Of a DNA stretch of 64,000 nucleotides, positions 62,171-64,000 are shown piece after piece. How positions within the stretch are numbered: position 1 is the stretch's first letter; the number at the start of each line of letters is the position of its first letter. The stretch is taken from positions 34,387,262 to 34,451,261 of the forward strand of contig NC_091144.1 of NCBI RefSeq assembly GCF_041381155.1, read 5' to 3'. The notes under the pieces were generated by a model. That model searched no databases. It saw only the letters and a program-made list of their open reading frames with translations, and was not told the origin of the DNA. A program made the position numbers and the translations under genes. The stretch comes from Argopecten irradians. Lineage: Eukaryota; Mollusca; Bivalvia; Pectinida; Pectinidae.

Positions 62171-63156
62171 TGTAATATACAGACACAAGTGCCGTGGACC
62201 CATGATTATCCAAACATAGATAGTCTGGAAATCCTCACAATCCAGGCAGAAATAATATGTATCAGGGAACAGATTTGATTATTGATTACTCAAAACAGAA
62301 TCCACCAGTCTGGAAATTTGTTATCTAGACGATTCGGGCTGGGAACACAACTGTTTGTATATTTGCATGTTAGGTATCTGTTTTACACTGCCCTCCAAAA
62401 GTTGTGTTACACTTGTGTTTTTACAAATATACATTTAGTAAAGAAATATGTGAACCTTGATAATACAGGCATCAGTATATATATATTATTTATCAACTTA
62501 TTTATCTTCTTTAATACAGTAGTTGCTTTTCTGGGAGTTTTCTTAATGAGGAAAAACGGTATAAAGCTAGTATATTAATAATCCGAAATAAAAGGCCAAA
62601 ATAAATTCAAAGTAAAATCAAAATCATTTCTATGGAATATATATTCAGCCACTATAGGACCTTCTTCAGTCCGAAATAACACAAACACAACGTGTTCGTC
62701 TACATGTTTGTTTACATCTATTGTGTGCAGGTACGAAATGTCTCGGCCCGTTTGATGTATACGGCGGGTTATTTCGACCTAACATGCTATGTGCACTAAA
62801 TCAACCCCAGTGTTTAAACAATGGTTATAACCGCAAGATACTTTATCAGATAGACTTGTGTAGCCATAAACATAACACTGACGTATCAAAAGGGGATATT
62901 ATATGGGAGTTTTCTTGGGAGATAAATTGTCATGGAATTTGAACAGGTAACAGAACTTTTGGATGGCAGTGTATACTATCATCTCCGTTATTCCATGGGC
63001 TACTATCACTCTCAGTATACCCATCTCTGGACTATATGTTATAGCATTTCAGTAGAATAATAACCAATCACAGGCCTACAACGTATTTCGTTGCAGGTTA
63101 TTTAGAAAGCGACACCCAACGTCCCAGTCATACAGTCAAGAACAGTGTAATGTTCT
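62171..63156. other. Intergenic region without recognised genes
   Basis: I see no exon, RNA gene or clear repeat in this stretch. The open frames of 73 to 98 codons match nothing I know and lack splice or promoter context. Confidence 0.45.
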
Positions 63157-63312
63157 TTAAAGATGCTCCACCGCTGACAAATGACATTGTTTCACTATCA
63201 AAAACAAAATTATTTCATATATTTTTTTGTGTTAATTAAACATATATATACACCAATTATTGCTGAATTGATGAATATTGTTTATGCTCTGTCGGGGTTG
63301 GAACGTCTTTAA
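63157..63312 (+). mobile_element. MITE of the TTAAAGATGCTCC family, internally deleted
   Basis: TTAAAGATGCTCCACCGCTG at the left and GTTGGAACGTCTTTAA at the right enclose only about 155 bp. The middle of the element is missing between TCACTATCAAAAACA and TTTTTTGTGTTAATTA. Confidence 0.8.
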
Positions 63313-63659
63313 TTATTTTGATGAACATTTAAGGACCAAAGTACTTATGTCACCTATTGTTGCACACATAGCCTTCAATTTTGTTTTGACATATTTTACA
63401 TATAGTCCAAGATTGGATATACACAACAGTGATAGTAACCCTTGGAGTATATTCATGATGCAGAGTGATTTTATATGCAAGTATATTCATGATGCAGAGT
63501 GATTTTATATTTAGAAGTTCTGACTACAATAAAATCTGATGAAGATGGAACCATCAATTTCTAAATAATACAGATCTGCCTAAGTTTGGTTCAAAGTAGC
63601 AATCAACTTGCTGCACAATCAGGCTCAAAAATAGTCCTTCTCATAATATAAATAATTTA

Positions 63660-64000
63660 TTTAAAGTAATGCACCCATGGACTATCTCATAGTAAAATTG
63701 AAGGCAGCTCAGAGGAAAAAAAACCTGAGCCAATCACAGGCCAGCACAAAATTCCTTTGAAGACAACAGAGAGAGCGAAGTCCAACTTCAAAGCCAACAC
63801 ACAATCAACCACAGTGTACCGTTATACGGCTCATTTGCAAAAAAATTCTTTTAAGACAACAGAGAGAGCGAAGTCCAACTTCAAAGCCACACAACACCAC
63901 AGTGTACCGTTATGTATGTGGCACTGTTCTGTTCTGTTGCCTTTAATTTTACAGGGGGTGTAGAGATTATAAGTGATCGGAAATCCTGGAGTATCGAGGA
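63660..64000 (+). mobile_element. MITE, GATACTCTAGG family, running off the window end
   Basis: ACTATCTCATAGTAAAATT, GCCAATCACAGGCCAGCA and, at the end, AAGTGATCGG then CCTGGAGTATCGAGGA match the 21375-21686 copy. Within it a segment of about 80 bp (AAGACAACAGAGAGAGCGAA...) is duplicated in tandem. The window ends inside the right terminus. Confidence 0.75.

Overview
The window is animal nuclear DNA: AT-rich, with genes split into short exons carrying GT/AG introns, poly(A) signals, and dense non-coding repeats. The protein repertoire and repeat style suggest a bivalve mollusc, perhaps a scallop or oyster relative. That identification is inference, because I could not search a database. Exon boundaries were joined by hand from splice signals, reading phase and protein family knowledge.

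Layout. (1) 580-11515, plus strand: 3' part of a secreted collagen-like protein whose triple helix is followed by two Ig domains and a C-terminal LCCL domain. (2) 11.7-14.3 kb: intergenic, with a 20-odd-bp minisatellite and a transposon fragment. (3) 14345-33675, plus strand: an ADAM10-like gene with signal peptide, prodomain, furin site and the first residues of the protease domain. Its frames are broken and no catalytic exon follows, so it is called a pseudogene. Its introns hold several kilobases of inverted-repeat elements, including a 2.2 kb palindrome. (4) 36607-40711, plus strand: a complete secreted protein of two fasciclin (FAS1) domains with a TATA promoter. (5) 44347-49251, minus strand: mitochondrial ribosomal protein L35. 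(6) 49610-61545, plus strand: the cristae-organising protein MIC60/mitofilin. (7) 61.8-64 kb: intergenic repeats.

Genes 5 and 6 are head to head with about 360 bp between start codons. They probably share one promoter, and both products act in mitochondria (translation and inner-membrane architecture). The same pair is, to my knowledge, also divergent neighbours in human.

The most unusual items are a miniature LTR retroelement at 48224-48527 whose LTR contains a whole tRNA-like sequence, tandemly multiplied splice donor and splice acceptor sites in MIC60, the 2.2 kb palindrome, and several MITE families spread through introns.
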